This document shows positions 18,030 to 26,664 of a stretch of 52,411 nucleotides of DNA, piece by piece. The position numbers and the translations under genes are program-made. The notes below the pieces were generated by a model that was not told the DNA's origin, ran no database searches, and saw nothing but the letters and a program-made list of their open reading frames with translations. Every line of letters starts with the position of its first letter. The stretch's first letter is position 1. This DNA comes from Terriglobia bacterium (GTDB lineage: Bacteria > Acidobacteriota > Terriglobia > JAIQFV01): contig JAIQFY010000040.1 in NCBI GenBank assembly GCA_020072965.1, forward strand, positions 1-52,411, written 5' to 3'.

Positions 18030-18607
18030 GAATTTTCAAATTTGAGTTTGGAATGCGTACCACAATGGGGCTGAAGGGCCCCGACGAGAGAATCCCGATC
18101 GGTCCCAAGGACCTTCTTCCGCGCTCAGGTTCTCCAGTCAAGAGAGGGGGTGAGGAGGTCCAGGAGTCTGTCCGTGTTCGTACCAGCCTTTTGGGAAGTT
18201 TCCATGCCTGGGCTGAAGGTTGGCGCCTTAGACGAGGCTTCGAGTTCGGCAACCTGCATCGACCTGAATTTCGGAACTAAATCCCCAGGGCTATCCTCAC
18301 TAAGGATTTCAGGAAGGATCGATAGACTCTTCCTACTTGCTTTCGTGGCGGGACCAGAACCTCAGCGGATTGGGCAGCGGAATCTGAAATTTCAAATTTG
18401 AGATCGGGTGTCCGTTTGGAGACGGGGGTCAAGAGCAACCCCGGAGAGGGCAAACGATGTGCCTGCCCCAAATCCTTGACCTCAGGCCGGAGATCGCATT
18501 TCCAGAAAAGAGAGAGGAGGTCCTGCACCCTTTGCTCGATCGACCCCCACTGAAAATTTCACGGCCCGGGCTGTAGATTGCTGCCTTAGACGAGACTTCG
18601 ACTTCGG
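18030..18607. repeat. Diverged ~357-bp tandem duplication between convergent genes
   Basis: Two segments recur with a constant offset. GAATTTTCAAATTTGAG at 18030-18046 matches 18386-18402 (offset 356). The 40-base segment at 18210-18249 (GGGCTGAAGG...CTTCGAGTTCGG) matches 18568-18607 with 34 of 40 identical (offset 358). Between these, pieces such as AAGAGAG...GAGGAGGTCC also recur. So copies 18030-18249 and 18386-18607 are an old non-coding duplication. It fills the 618-base gap between the convergent kinase and CHAD genes; no gene is seen in it. Confidence 0.6.
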
Positions 18608-18616
18608 GACCCTACT

Positions 18617-19663
18617 TTAGCCCGGACTGGGGGGGATCTCGGGCGTCGATTGAAGGGGAGGAGGTGCGCTCTCTTCCTTCAGCGCTGCGGGAATCCTTTC
18701 GAAAAACCGAAGCGAAGCAAGCCTTCTGAGATGAGATTCAATCGTTTTCCTCTGAACATTCTGTGCATGAGCGAGAACACGCATCAGACGGAGCAGCTGC
18801 CTCTCCAGATGAAAGAGCTCGCCTCTGCGAAGCTGGGTCCGCAGGGCCCTCACCGTGGAATGAAGAACGCTGCAGTCGTGCAACGCCCCCAGTTCATCTT
18901 GGAGCGTCTTGAGTTGTTTCAGGATGCGGACCGCGCGATGCGAGTCGAAGGCCCTTGATAGAAGCTCCAGAGAGTATCGAAATTTCTTAACCTGGATTCT
19001 CAGCCGATGGTAATTAAGCAGGGTCGCTCTTGAAGACGCCGCTTCGACACTCGTGCGGATTAGTCCCAATCCTGCTTCGACAAAATGCCGGGCGAACGAC
19101 ACATAAGAGATCGTGAACTCTCCCCCGGGTTCATCCTCCATTGCAGGGCTCGGCCAAAGAGGACGTTGGAGTAACCTGGAAATATCGGCCTGGAGCGTGT
19201 CCAGGTCCAGGTCATCCAGTCTGGCGAACATCTTCTTCCTCAATCGCCGCTGCCGCGACTGCTCCATGGCGAGGCAATACTCGACTGGAATGGCATAGGC
19301 CTCTCCCAGTTGACCCTGCCACATTTTGAGTTGCTCGACATTAACGTCCACCTCCCGGACCAGGCCCAGGGTACGCGTCACGCGACGGACATCCCGTTTA
19401 CCCTGCTTCAATTTTTTCTGAGGGTACAAACCTGCATAGATGCGCAAGGCTTCCCGCAATCGCCGCGAAGCGACGCGCATGTCATGCAAGGCCTCGATGT
19501 CGTTTTCCGCGCGGGTACGCTTCTCGTTTGTGAGCAGGACATTGAGCCGGGACTGAAGAGCGCTCTCAGCCATCTCGAGGAGGCCAGGGCCGTTTCCGCG
19601 CCGGGCGGGCGATGGGACCACGGTCGGGTAATCCTTGGTGTCTTCGGAATGCTCTTGACTCAT
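18617..19663 (-). CDS. CHAD domain protein (polyphosphate-binding)
   Basis: Conserved Histidine Alpha-helical Domain protein, 348 aa. CHAD proteins bind inorganic polyphosphate through a basic groove. The two pseudo-repeat halves are visible: LHDMRVASRRLREAL (59-73; His60, Arg63, Arg67, Arg68, Arg70) and YHRLRIQVKKFRYSLE (218-233; His219, Arg222, Lys226, Lys227, Arg229), then LQDELGALHD (254-263). It lacks the CYTH domain that is fused in some relatives. Neighbours Ppx, SixA, PAP2 and NUDIX support a polyphosphate setting. The proline-rich C-terminal tail (PPPLQSTPEIPPSPG) is not part of the domain. Confidence 0.9.
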   Translation of the reverse strand: MSQEHSEDTKDYPTVVPSPARRGNGPGLLEMAESALQSRLNVLLTNEKRTRAENDIEALHDMRVASRRLREALRIYAGLYPQKKLKQGKRDVRRVTRTLGLVREVDVNVEQLKMWQGQLGEAYAIPVEYCLAMEQSRQRRLRKKMFARLDDLDLDTLQADISRLLQRPLWPSPAMEDEPGGEFTISYVSFARHFVEAGLGLIRTSVEAASSRATLLNYHRLRIQVKKFRYSLELLSRAFDSHRAVRILKQLKTLQDELGALHDCSVLHSTVRALRTQLRRGELFHLERQLLRLMRVLAHAQNVQRKTIESHLRRLASLRFFERIPAALKEESAPPPLQSTPEIPPSPG

Positions 19664-19747
19664 AGAACCCCGGGTGCAATCTTTGTCTTGAAGTGCTCCA
19701 TCATAGCCTTGAATGAAGGCTCTCGCAATCCTGACGCTGAATTGTAG

Positions 19748-19812
19748 GGTTCAGCCCGCTATGGCGTTATGACGGCCAATCTTTGACCTCGGTAGACCAA
19801 ACGGGCTGAACC
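19748..19812. repeat. 11-bp inverted repeat in the CHAD/PAP2 divergent region
   Basis: GGTTCAGCCCG at 19748-19758 and CGGGCTGAACC at 19802-19812 are perfect inverted copies 43 bases apart. They lie in the 364-base space between the divergent CHAD and PAP2 genes. It could be a stem or a paired binding site; nothing more is visible in this space. Confidence 0.45.
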
Positions 19813-20027
19813 GGGACCGGTATTGGATCTCATTTGGGAGTCAGGAGATCGGCCATCGACAAATGACCTGCCGTCGCGGCATAATCACGCTCTCTCTTGA
19901 TCGAAAGTAATTCGCATCGTGGAATCCGGGCCTCGCTAGGTTTAATATGTTGCCATTGACGGCTTAGTTTCTGTTGTTGAGCTATTAGTGCGCCGGGGTG
20001 AGCGATCCGGACGGGTGAAACCCCGCC

Positions 20028-20753
20028 ATGGCGATTTTTGATCCCGGGCCCGCGGACAACTGGGTGCGATGGCGCATTCCTGATGGCGTGAGACAGGTCC
20101 CTATTCGCATGACCTTAAGAACATTTATCGGGCTTTTTTTATTCGTCTGTCTCTCGGTAGTCCTCACCCATTTTTACCTTGATGCCCGGATCGCCAGGTT
20201 CCTTTACCAGCAGCTCGATGCGCGGAATCCACTGCTCGGTCCGATGGATCGACTCACCCACATTGCGAGTTATCTGTTTCTAATGGTCTGCGCAATTGCC
20301 CTGGCGGGCTGGGCAGTCTATCTCTACCTGCGGCACACAGGGATCGATAACAGTCATCGACGCTTTTTTCTATTAATAAGTGTCGCCCTCCCTGTTGCCT
20401 TCCTGTTGAAATCCTTCCTGCAGGATGTCTTCGGTGCGCCCAGCCCAAGAGAGTGGCTGCGACACCCCGATGAATGGGGGTTCCACTGGTTCGCCGGAGC
20501 CGGTTATATGAATGCCTTTCCCTCCGGACATATGACCGTGCTTACGCCTTTGATCATCGCCTTGTGGAGATTCTATCCCAGGTGCCGGAAGATATCCTTG
20601 GCGCTCTGGCTGGCCCTGGCCAGCGGTTTGGTCGTGACAAACAGCCATTTTGTGAGTGATGTGATTGCCGGAGCTTACATCGGTTTGCTCGTCGATTTCA
20701 ATGTTCGAATGGGTTTGTCCCTCTTACCTGGCTCAGACGCCAGTAGGCATTGA
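20028..20753 (+). CDS. PAP2-family membrane phosphatase
   Basis: Integral-membrane phosphatase of the PAP2/acid phosphatase superfamily, 241 aa, with about five or six hydrophobic segments (first at 31-48). The three phosphatase signatures are KSFLQDVFGAPSPREW (128-143; Lys128, Arg141), FPSGHM (164-169; His168) and NSHFVSDVIAGA (205-216; His207, Asp211). Substrates in the family are lipid phosphates such as undecaprenyl diphosphate or phosphatidate. The start is uncertain: an internal ATG at 20109 begins directly at the first membrane segment and may be the real one. The following NUDIX gene lies about 80 bases downstream. Confidence 0.87.
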   Translation: MAIFDPGPADNWVRWRIPDGVRQVPIRMTLRTFIGLFLFVCLSVVLTHFYLDARIARFLYQQLDARNPLLGPMDRLTHIASYLFLMVCAIALAGWAVYLYLRHTGIDNSHRRFFLLISVALPVAFLLKSFLQDVFGAPSPREWLRHPDEWGFHWFAGAGYMNAFPSGHMTVLTPLIIALWRFYPRCRKISLALWLALASGLVVTNSHFVSDVIAGAYIGLLVDFNVRMGLSLLPGSDASRH

Positions 20754-20836
20754 AGCCGCAGCCCCTCCAGGGCCGGAGTTCTTCATGCGCGCTTCGCAGG
20801 GCGAGGGATCAGAGGGCGATTGGACGTAAGATCTCT

Positions 20837-21307
20837 ATGCCCAATCACAGTGCGGGTCTGTTGATGTACCGCCGTCACAACGGCGTACTGGAATTTTTCC
20901 TGGTGCACCCGGGTGGGCCATTCTGGGCAAGGAAAGAGGACGGGGTTTGGTCCATCCCCAAGGGCGAGCTGGGGGCCGGTGAAGATCCCCTCGCGGCGGC
21001 GAAGCGGGAGTTTGAAGAGGAAACCGGTTTGTCTCCGTCAGGAGATTACATTGCGCTGACCCCAATCAAGCAGCCCGGTGGCAAGATCATTCACGCCTGG
21101 GCCTTCGAAAGCGACTGCGATCCTGCAACCCTCCGCAGCAACACCTTCTCGCTGGAGTGGCCCCCTCGCTCCGGCCGCCAGCAAGTGTTTCCGGAAGTCG
21201 ATCGTGCGGGATGGTTTAATCTTGATGCGGCCAAATCGAAAATCCTGAGGGGGCAGGCCGGTTTCTTGGACACGCTTCATGAACTGCTATCCAGGCGTCC
21301 TACTTAA
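20837..21307 (+). CDS. NUDIX hydrolase
   Basis: Small NUDIX pyrophosphohydrolase, 156 aa, of the group annotated for (di)nucleoside polyphosphates. The NUDIX box starts at Gly43 (GELGAGEDPLAAAKREFEEE, then TGL) and has the catalytic REFEEETG at 57-64. The family opening SAGLLMYRR and the HPGGPFWARKEDGVWSIPKG segment are present. Start 20837 (MPNHSAG) matches family length; the frame is also open upstream to a TTG at 20750 that overlaps the PAP2 stop, but that extension is basic and unlike the family. In mycobacteria NUDIX and SixA-like domains are fused in MutT1, which fits their nearness here. Confidence 0.9.
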   Translation: MPNHSAGLLMYRRHNGVLEFFLVHPGGPFWARKEDGVWSIPKGELGAGEDPLAAAKREFEEETGLSPSGDYIALTPIKQPGGKIIHAWAFESDCDPATLRSNTFSLEWPPRSGRQQVFPEVDRAGWFNLDAAKSKILRGQAGFLDTLHELLSRRPT

Positions 21308-21379
21308 AGATAATTATCTCTGCTTGCCCACGGTATCCGGGTAATGGAGACCAACCCTCTGTGCGCACCCGAGGTCTAT

Positions 21380-21421
21380 CACCCATTCCCCATCACCTAA
21401 CCCTTATTTTCCCATTTGCCT
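21380..21421. repeat. Heptanucleotide array (CACCYAT type)
   Basis: Six consecutive seven-base units: CACCCAT, TCCCCAT, CACCTAA, CCCTTAT, TTTCCCA, TTTGCCT. Similar arrays lie at 26615-26649 and 27897-27938. The remainder of 21308-21746 holds no supported gene. Confidence 0.55.
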
Positions 21422-21746
21422 GTTTTTGCGCAACTGTCCTATACTCCGCTCGATCTGAATGAAAGGGCGTCCATTCAACCTCGGACTGCACCTTTTGTGG
21501 CAGGGATCGAGGGGATGAGATCCATTCGGGGCGGAGAACTCCCTCTTCAAAATGCGGGGGATCTCCGGCCCAGGGCTTTGGGCAAGCCTTGGGAGGAGGT
21601 CGATGAGCGATTAAAGGGCTCGTGTTGATTCATAACTCCGCCACGTTCGCTTGAATGCCGGTCCACTCTCCATTGGAATTCTTCAATCGCTTGCACCCAT
21701 GCATTCGTTGCACCTAGAAATCAAAAACAGTAGGAGGAAAATTCGA

Positions 21747-23891
21747 ATGAAAAGAACAGCAACTCCTCTAAAGTTGCTCGCGACAATCGCGCTCGTTCTC
21801 GCCTTAATGGGCCTGCCGGCGATTGCTGAAAAGCTGAATTACCCGGCCACCCGGAAGGTTGAACATGTCGACACGTACTTCGGCGTTACCGTCGCTGATC
21901 CGTATCGCTGGCTCGAAGATGATAACTCGCCTGAAACGGCGAAGTGGGTTCAGGAGGAGAACAAGATAACCTTCGGCTACCTGGAGAAGATTCCCTTTCG
22001 AATGAAAGTCAAGGAGCGCCTCGAGAAGCTTTACAACTATCCCAAATATACCGCCCCCTTCCGGAGAGGCGAATACTTCTTTTATTTCAAGAACGACGGT
22101 CTGCAGAACCAAAATGTTCTCTACGTCCAAAAAGGCCTCGAGGGACAGCCTGAAGTGTTCCTGGATCCCAACAAGTTTTCCGATGATGGGACCGCACGGT
22201 TGGGCGCGTTTTCAGTGTCGAAGGATGCGAGGTATGCCGCCTATGGGATCTCCAAAAGCGGATCAGACTGGCAGGATTATTTCGTTATGGAAGTGGCCAC
22301 CAGGAAGCCGCTGACCGACGTACTGAATTGGATCAAAGTCTCCGGCATCTCCTGGCAGGGGAACGGATTTTATTACAGTCGGTATCCTGCACCCGCAAAG
22401 GGACAGGAGCTCTCCTCGAAGAACGAGAACCACAAAGTGTATTATCACAAGATCGGCACCCCGCAGCCGGAAGACGAATTGATTTACGAGAACCCGAAGG
22501 AACCTCAACGGTTTCATCTTGTCTCAACTACAGAAGACGAGCGCTTTGCCATTTTGACAATTTCTGAACGTGGCAAGGGCAAGAAAGGGAATGCTCTCTT
22601 CTACCGTGATGCGTCCAAAGGCGGAAGGACCTTTACTCCGATTGTCGCAGACATCGGCGACGACAGCTATGGCGTCGTGGGCAACGTGGGGGACAAGCTT
22701 CTGATCGAAACCAACCACCAGGCCCCGAATGGCAGGGTCATCCTGTTCGACCCCAAGATCCCCGATGAGAAGAACTGGAAAGACGTCCTCCCTGAGAAGC
22801 CGGAACCCCTGGAAAGCGCCAATATCGCTGGAGGGAAGCTTTTTGCCACGTACATGAAAGATGTCACCACCCGGGCCTCTGTCTACAGCTTGGAGGGGAA
22901 GCCGGAGAATGAAGTGAAGCTTGCCGGATTGGGGACAGCGGGAGGATTTCGCGGCCTGAAAGACGACAAATTTGTTTTCTACACCTTCACTTCCTTTAAC
23001 TTCCCCCCGACGATTTACCGCTACGACATTGCAACCCAGAAGAGCACCCTCTTCCGATCGCCCGAGATTCCCGATTTCCAGCCCACCGACTATGAGACCA
23101 AGGAGGTCTTTTATCCCAGCAAGGATGGCACGAGGGTTCCAATGTTCCTTGTGCACAAGAAGGGCATCAAGCTGGATGGCAATAACCCGACCCTGCTGTA
23201 CGGTTATGGCGGATTCAACATTACCACCTCGCCCGGTTTCAGCTCCCTCCGATTGGCCCTGCTTGAGCAGGGTGTGGTTTATGCCTCAGCCAACATGCGC
23301 GGAGGAGGCGAATATGGAGAGAAATGGCACGAAGCGGGAACCAAGCTCAAGAAGCAAAACGTTTTTGATGATTTCATTGCCGCGGCTGAATTCCTGATTG
23401 CTGACAAGATCACCTCCCCGGAGCATCTGGCGATTCTGGGAGGATCCAACGGCGGACTGCTCGTCGGCGCTGTCATGAATCAGCGGCCGGATTTGTTCAA
23501 GGTGGCCATCCCGGAGGTGGGTGTCATGGACATGCTCCGCTTCCATAAATTCACGATCGGATGGAACTGGATTGCAGATTACGGGTCGAGTGACAACGAG
23601 GAGCAGTTCAAGGCCCTCTATCGCTACTCACCCCTGCACAATATCCGGGCGGGAGTCAAGTACCCGGCCACGCTCATCACGACAGCCGACCACGACGACC
23701 GGGTGGTCCCGGCGCATTCGTTCAAATATGCCGCTACCCTCCAGGAAAAGAATGCGGGCGACCAACCGGTCTTGATCCGGATCGAAACTAAATCGGGGCA
23801 TGGGGCCAGCAACACCACCAAGGTCATCGAACAAACGGCCGATATCGATTCCTTTGTCTTTTACAACCTCGGGATTACGCCGAAGTATTGA
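21747..23891 (+). CDS. Prolyl oligopeptidase (S9A), exported
   Basis: Serine peptidase that cuts after proline in short peptides; 714 aa. The signal peptide is residues 1-27 (LLATIALVLALMGLPAIAEK), so it acts in the periplasm or outside. The mature protein begins with the family phrase YPATRKVEHVDTYFGVTVADPYRWLEDD. An N-terminal beta-propeller precedes the alpha/beta-hydrolase domain. Catalytic residues are Ser567 in GGSNGGLL, Asp in ADHDDRVVP (about 651) and His685 in KSGHGASN. The ATG at 21747 is chosen for its strong AGGAGG site; upstream in-frame ATGs lack one. A terminator follows at 23970. Confidence 0.95.
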   Translation: MKRTATPLKLLATIALVLALMGLPAIAEKLNYPATRKVEHVDTYFGVTVADPYRWLEDDNSPETAKWVQEENKITFGYLEKIPFRMKVKERLEKLYNYPKYTAPFRRGEYFFYFKNDGLQNQNVLYVQKGLEGQPEVFLDPNKFSDDGTARLGAFSVSKDARYAAYGISKSGSDWQDYFVMEVATRKPLTDVLNWIKVSGISWQGNGFYYSRYPAPAKGQELSSKNENHKVYYHKIGTPQPEDELIYENPKEPQRFHLVSTTEDERFAILTISERGKGKKGNALFYRDASKGGRTFTPIVADIGDDSYGVVGNVGDKLLIETNHQAPNGRVILFDPKIPDEKNWKDVLPEKPEPLESANIAGGKLFATYMKDVTTRASVYSLEGKPENEVKLAGLGTAGGFRGLKDDKFVFYTFTSFNFPPTIYRYDIATQKSTLFRSPEIPDFQPTDYETKEVFYPSKDGTRVPMFLVHKKGIKLDGNNPTLLYGYGGFNITTSPGFSSLRLALLEQGVVYASANMRGGGEYGEKWHEAGTKLKKQNVFDDFIAAAEFLIADKITSPEHLAILGGSNGGLLVGAVMNQRPDLFKVAIPEVGVMDMLRFHKFTIGWNWIADYGSSDNEEQFKALYRYSPLHNIRAGVKYPATLITTADHDDRVVPAHSFKYAATLQEKNAGDQPVLIRIETKSGHGASNTTKVIEQTADIDSFVFYNLGITPKY

Positions 23892-23969
23892 GAAAAGGGT
23901 ATGAGGATGACTCTGCCCAAGCCTAAGACAATAGAGAAGAGATGCTCCTCACTAAAATTACTTTTTCGC

Positions 23970-23997
23970 GGCCGGGGCAATCCCCAGCCTTTTTTTT
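23970..23997 (+). terminator. Rho-independent terminator after the prolyl oligopeptidase
   Basis: Stem GGCCGGGG/CCCCAGCC (7 of 8 pairs) with a CAAT loop, followed directly by eight T residues. It lies about 80 bases after the stop codon of the S9 peptidase gene. Confidence 0.85.
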
Positions 23998-24226
23998 GAG
24001 ATTGAGGTAAAGAGAGGCCCGTGTCAAAAGGGCCGCAAAGCCGCGTCAGAAGGTAGCACCGAGAGTGGGCGTACGGAAACTGGACCGCGTCATCCGCGTC
24101 AATTCAGGAAAGATTTTTGGAAAGGTGACCTCGTGTTTGTGCGTTATACTTGTGGAGTCGAACGGGCAGGCCATTGGAGGAGATTCATTCCTTTTGAAAT
24201 GAGTTTGGAAGAGAGCTGACCGCTGA

Positions 24227-25618
24227 ATGGAATCGATGATCAAGACAGACTTGTTTTTATCATTGTTAAAGTGGCGTCGGAGGTTGAAACGACAGGAGCG
24301 CTGGAATCGCGAACAATTGGAATCTTATCAGGCACAGGCGCTGAATCGGCTTCGTGAGTTCGTCTATACGCGTTCCCCCTTCTATCAAAAATTTCACTGT
24401 GGCTTGTACCGGGCCCCGTTGCGGGAGGTTCCGATCCTGACCAAGTCTCTAATGATGGAGAATTTCGATGACCTGGTGACGGATCGAAGAATTCATCTCG
24501 ACGAGATTCGCACGCATCTGAAGCGCGTTCCCAAGGAGAAGCGCTATCAGGACCGCTATTGGATCATTCCCACGTCCGCCACCACGGGGGATCCCTCGGT
24601 CAGCCTGTTCAACAACAACGAATGGGCAGCAGTCCTGGCCTCCGGGATACGTTCCTATGATTGGGCAGGCGTGAGGATTCGCCCCTTTCATCGCATCCGT
24701 GCCGCTGCCATTGTTTCAAAGGTCCCCACGAATATGACCGCTCGAGTCACTGGGACGATCCATTTCTGGTGGTTTCCGACCCTTCGAATTTCGGCCGCTG
24801 ATCCGTTGAGCAGTATGGTAGAGCGACTCAATAGGTGGCAACCAGAAATCCTGCAGGCGTATGGCGGCATTGCCTCCCTGCTGGCCGAGGAACAGTTAGC
24901 CGGCCGATTGAAGATTGCTCTCCGGGTTATCGCGACGGGCTCCGAGACAATGTCCAGGTCCTGGCGGGAGCGCATTGATTCGGCATGGAAGGGTTGTCTA
25001 TTTGATCGATATGCTTGTGCCGAGGCCGGGATGGTCGCTTCAGAGTGCGACCGGCATTGTGGGCTGCACTTCTATGAAGACTTGCATATCGTGGAAACCG
25101 TGGATGAAAAGAACCAGCCCGCTCCCCCCGGCGAGCCGGGAAGCCGGATCTTGATTACAGACCTGTCAAAATACACGCAGCCACTCATTCGTTATGATTT
25201 GGGCGACTTTGTGCGGACCGCCTTAGATTCTTGCCGTTGCGGGCGCCCGTTCATTCTGGCGGAAGAGATTCAAGGACGCACAAGGGAGATCCTTCACCTT
25301 CCTTCCTTGAACCACGGCCAGGTGGTCCTGCAGCCCAGCGTCTTCCACCAGGTCCTGGATGCGCTGCCCATCAATGGGTGGCAGATTATTCAGCAGGAGG
25401 ATGGATTGGAGATTCTCGTGCGCAAGGTGCCAGATGATTTCTCGGATGAGAGTCTGGTACAGTCCATCCAACAGGCGATCTCTGCAATGGGCGCTATTGT
25501 GCCGCCGATCCGGGTGAAACGAGTCTCTCACATTCCCGGCACCCCCCATGGCAAGACCCCCCTGGTCAAATCGAATCTCCGAGAGAGGGCGCCCCTCACC
25601 ACATCCGCGCCAGTCTAA
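24227..25618 (+). CDS. PaaK/CapK-like adenylate-forming enzyme (phenylacetate-CoA ligase family)
   Basis: Acyl-adenylate-forming protein, 463 aa, of the phenylacetate-CoA ligase / CapK group. It activates a carboxylic acid with ATP, usually to a CoA ester. The P-loop-like motif TSATTGDPS is at 116-124. Other marks are AYGGIASLLAEEQ, the adenine-binding region FDRYACAEAGMVASEC, and RYDLGDFV. Two cysteine-based turns (SECDRHC and SCRCGRPF) are typical of this family. The final HGKTPLVKS supplies the C-terminal lysine. The substrate is unknown and there are no pathway genes around it. The first ATG has no clear ribosome site; the ATG nine bases later is an alternative. Confidence 0.82.
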   Translation: MESMIKTDLFLSLLKWRRRLKRQERWNREQLESYQAQALNRLREFVYTRSPFYQKFHCGLYRAPLREVPILTKSLMMENFDDLVTDRRIHLDEIRTHLKRVPKEKRYQDRYWIIPTSATTGDPSVSLFNNNEWAAVLASGIRSYDWAGVRIRPFHRIRAAAIVSKVPTNMTARVTGTIHFWWFPTLRISAADPLSSMVERLNRWQPEILQAYGGIASLLAEEQLAGRLKIALRVIATGSETMSRSWRERIDSAWKGCLFDRYACAEAGMVASECDRHCGLHFYEDLHIVETVDEKNQPAPPGEPGSRILITDLSKYTQPLIRYDLGDFVRTALDSCRCGRPFILAEEIQGRTREILHLPSLNHGQVVLQPSVFHQVLDALPINGWQIIQQEDGLEILVRKVPDDFSDESLVQSIQQAISAMGAIVPPIRVKRVSHIPGTPHGKTPLVKSNLRERAPLTTSAPV

Positions 25619-25712
25619 GGGCCAGCGATCAAACTCCTCCAGTGGAAGGGAAGCAGAAGAACCGGCGGCAGACCGTTTGATTCCGAAAACAACCCTCCGC
25701 GGCAATGCTCCC

Positions 25713-26489
25713 CTAAGCAAATTGTTCGGCGGCGTGCAGGGCGACTGCAATAGCGTTCTTCACGGAGACTTGTTTCTGCTCCAAAACCATCTGTTCGCTT
25801 TGGGTGCGTTGGGCGATCACCGCGCAGACACTGGCTGCGGCGAAACCGTAAACGCCTGCCATCTTGAACAACATCCCGGTCTCCATTTCATAACAGAGCA
25901 CATTCAAGCGCCGGTATTCCTCTGTTACCCCACGCAACTGACGCAGCAAATGTGGATTGGCCGAATCGTAACGTTCCTGTCCTTCGTAGAACGTGTCGAC
26001 GGAGGCCGTAAGGCCCAGGTGATATTCGACCCCCAGCATTCGAGCCTTTTCGGCCAGGGCCACGGTGAGAAAGGGATCCGCTGCGGCCGGGAATTCGGGA
26101 GGTGCGACGTCGTTCGCAGCGCCTTGACGGCACAGGGCCGCGCGCAGGATCACAAGGCTGCCGGGCATCACGTGGGGCTGGATGGACCCGCAGGTTCCGA
26201 TCCGGATGATCGATCGAATGCCCACTTGGACCAGCTCATTCACGACGATGCTTACCGAGGGAGCTCCCATGCCGCTGGTGGCCGAGAGCAGGGGGCGTCC
26301 GTTGGGCAGGAAGCCGACATAGCTGTTCAGGCCACGGTACTCGGAGAGCATCCGGACTTCACGGAGTCCAGTCTCTGCGATGAACTTGGCCCGCTCCGGT
26401 TCTCCAGAAAGAAGAGCCATGGTCGGAGGATTCGTTCCCAGCTCGCCGCGCCCAAATCCGATGTGATGCAACTGAGTGCCCTCGGTCAT
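25713..26489 (-). CDS. udp: Nucleoside phosphorylase, uridine phosphorylase-like
   Basis: PNP/UDP superfamily phosphorylase, 258 aa, splitting nucleosides with phosphate to a base and ribose-1-phosphate. Marks: SGMGAPSVSIVVNELVQVG (72-90), phosphate/ribose-site RIGTCGSIQ (96-104) and EMETG (201-205), in which the glutamates bind ribose. The GTCGSIQ form and overall length fit uridine phosphorylase more than purine phosphorylases; the exact base is inferred. The start has GGAG upstream. The gene is convergent with the PaaK-like gene and lies 175 bases from the hydrolase at 26665. Confidence 0.88.
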   Translation of the reverse strand: MTEGTQLHHIGFGRGELGTNPPTMALLSGEPERAKFIAETGLREVRMLSEYRGLNSYVGFLPNGRPLLSATSGMGAPSVSIVVNELVQVGIRSIIRIGTCGSIQPHVMPGSLVILRAALCRQGAANDVAPPEFPAAADPFLTVALAEKARMLGVEYHLGLTASVDTFYEGQERYDSANPHLLRQLRGVTEEYRRLNVLCYEMETGMLFKMAGVYGFAAASVCAVIAQRTQSEQMVLEQKQVSVKNAIAVALHAAEQFA

Positions 26490-26614
26490 GGCAGACTCCA
26501 GGGAAGCGAGAATTTTTAAGTCAGTGTGTCGAACACCATCTCAAACGCGAATCGAGCCATCAAGAGGTGCAGCCCTTCCTTGAGGAACTCCTCGAGTCTT
26601 TCCCCGATCCCCGA

Positions 26615-26649
26615 CACCTAACCCCTATCACCTATTTCCTAAGACCTCT
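26615..26649. repeat. Heptanucleotide array (CACCTAT type)
   Basis: Five consecutive units CACCTAA, CCCCTAT, CACCTAT, TTCCTAA, GACCTCT, just beyond the stop codon of the metallo-hydrolase gene. The same kind of array as 21380-21421 and 27897-27938. Confidence 0.6.
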
Positions 26650-26664
26650 CTCGCCACCCTGCAT

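Noticed and set aside
25548-26519. Long plus-strand frame opposite the nucleoside phosphorylase
   Set aside because: The minus-strand frame has all phosphorylase motifs; the plus frame is its GC-driven shadow.
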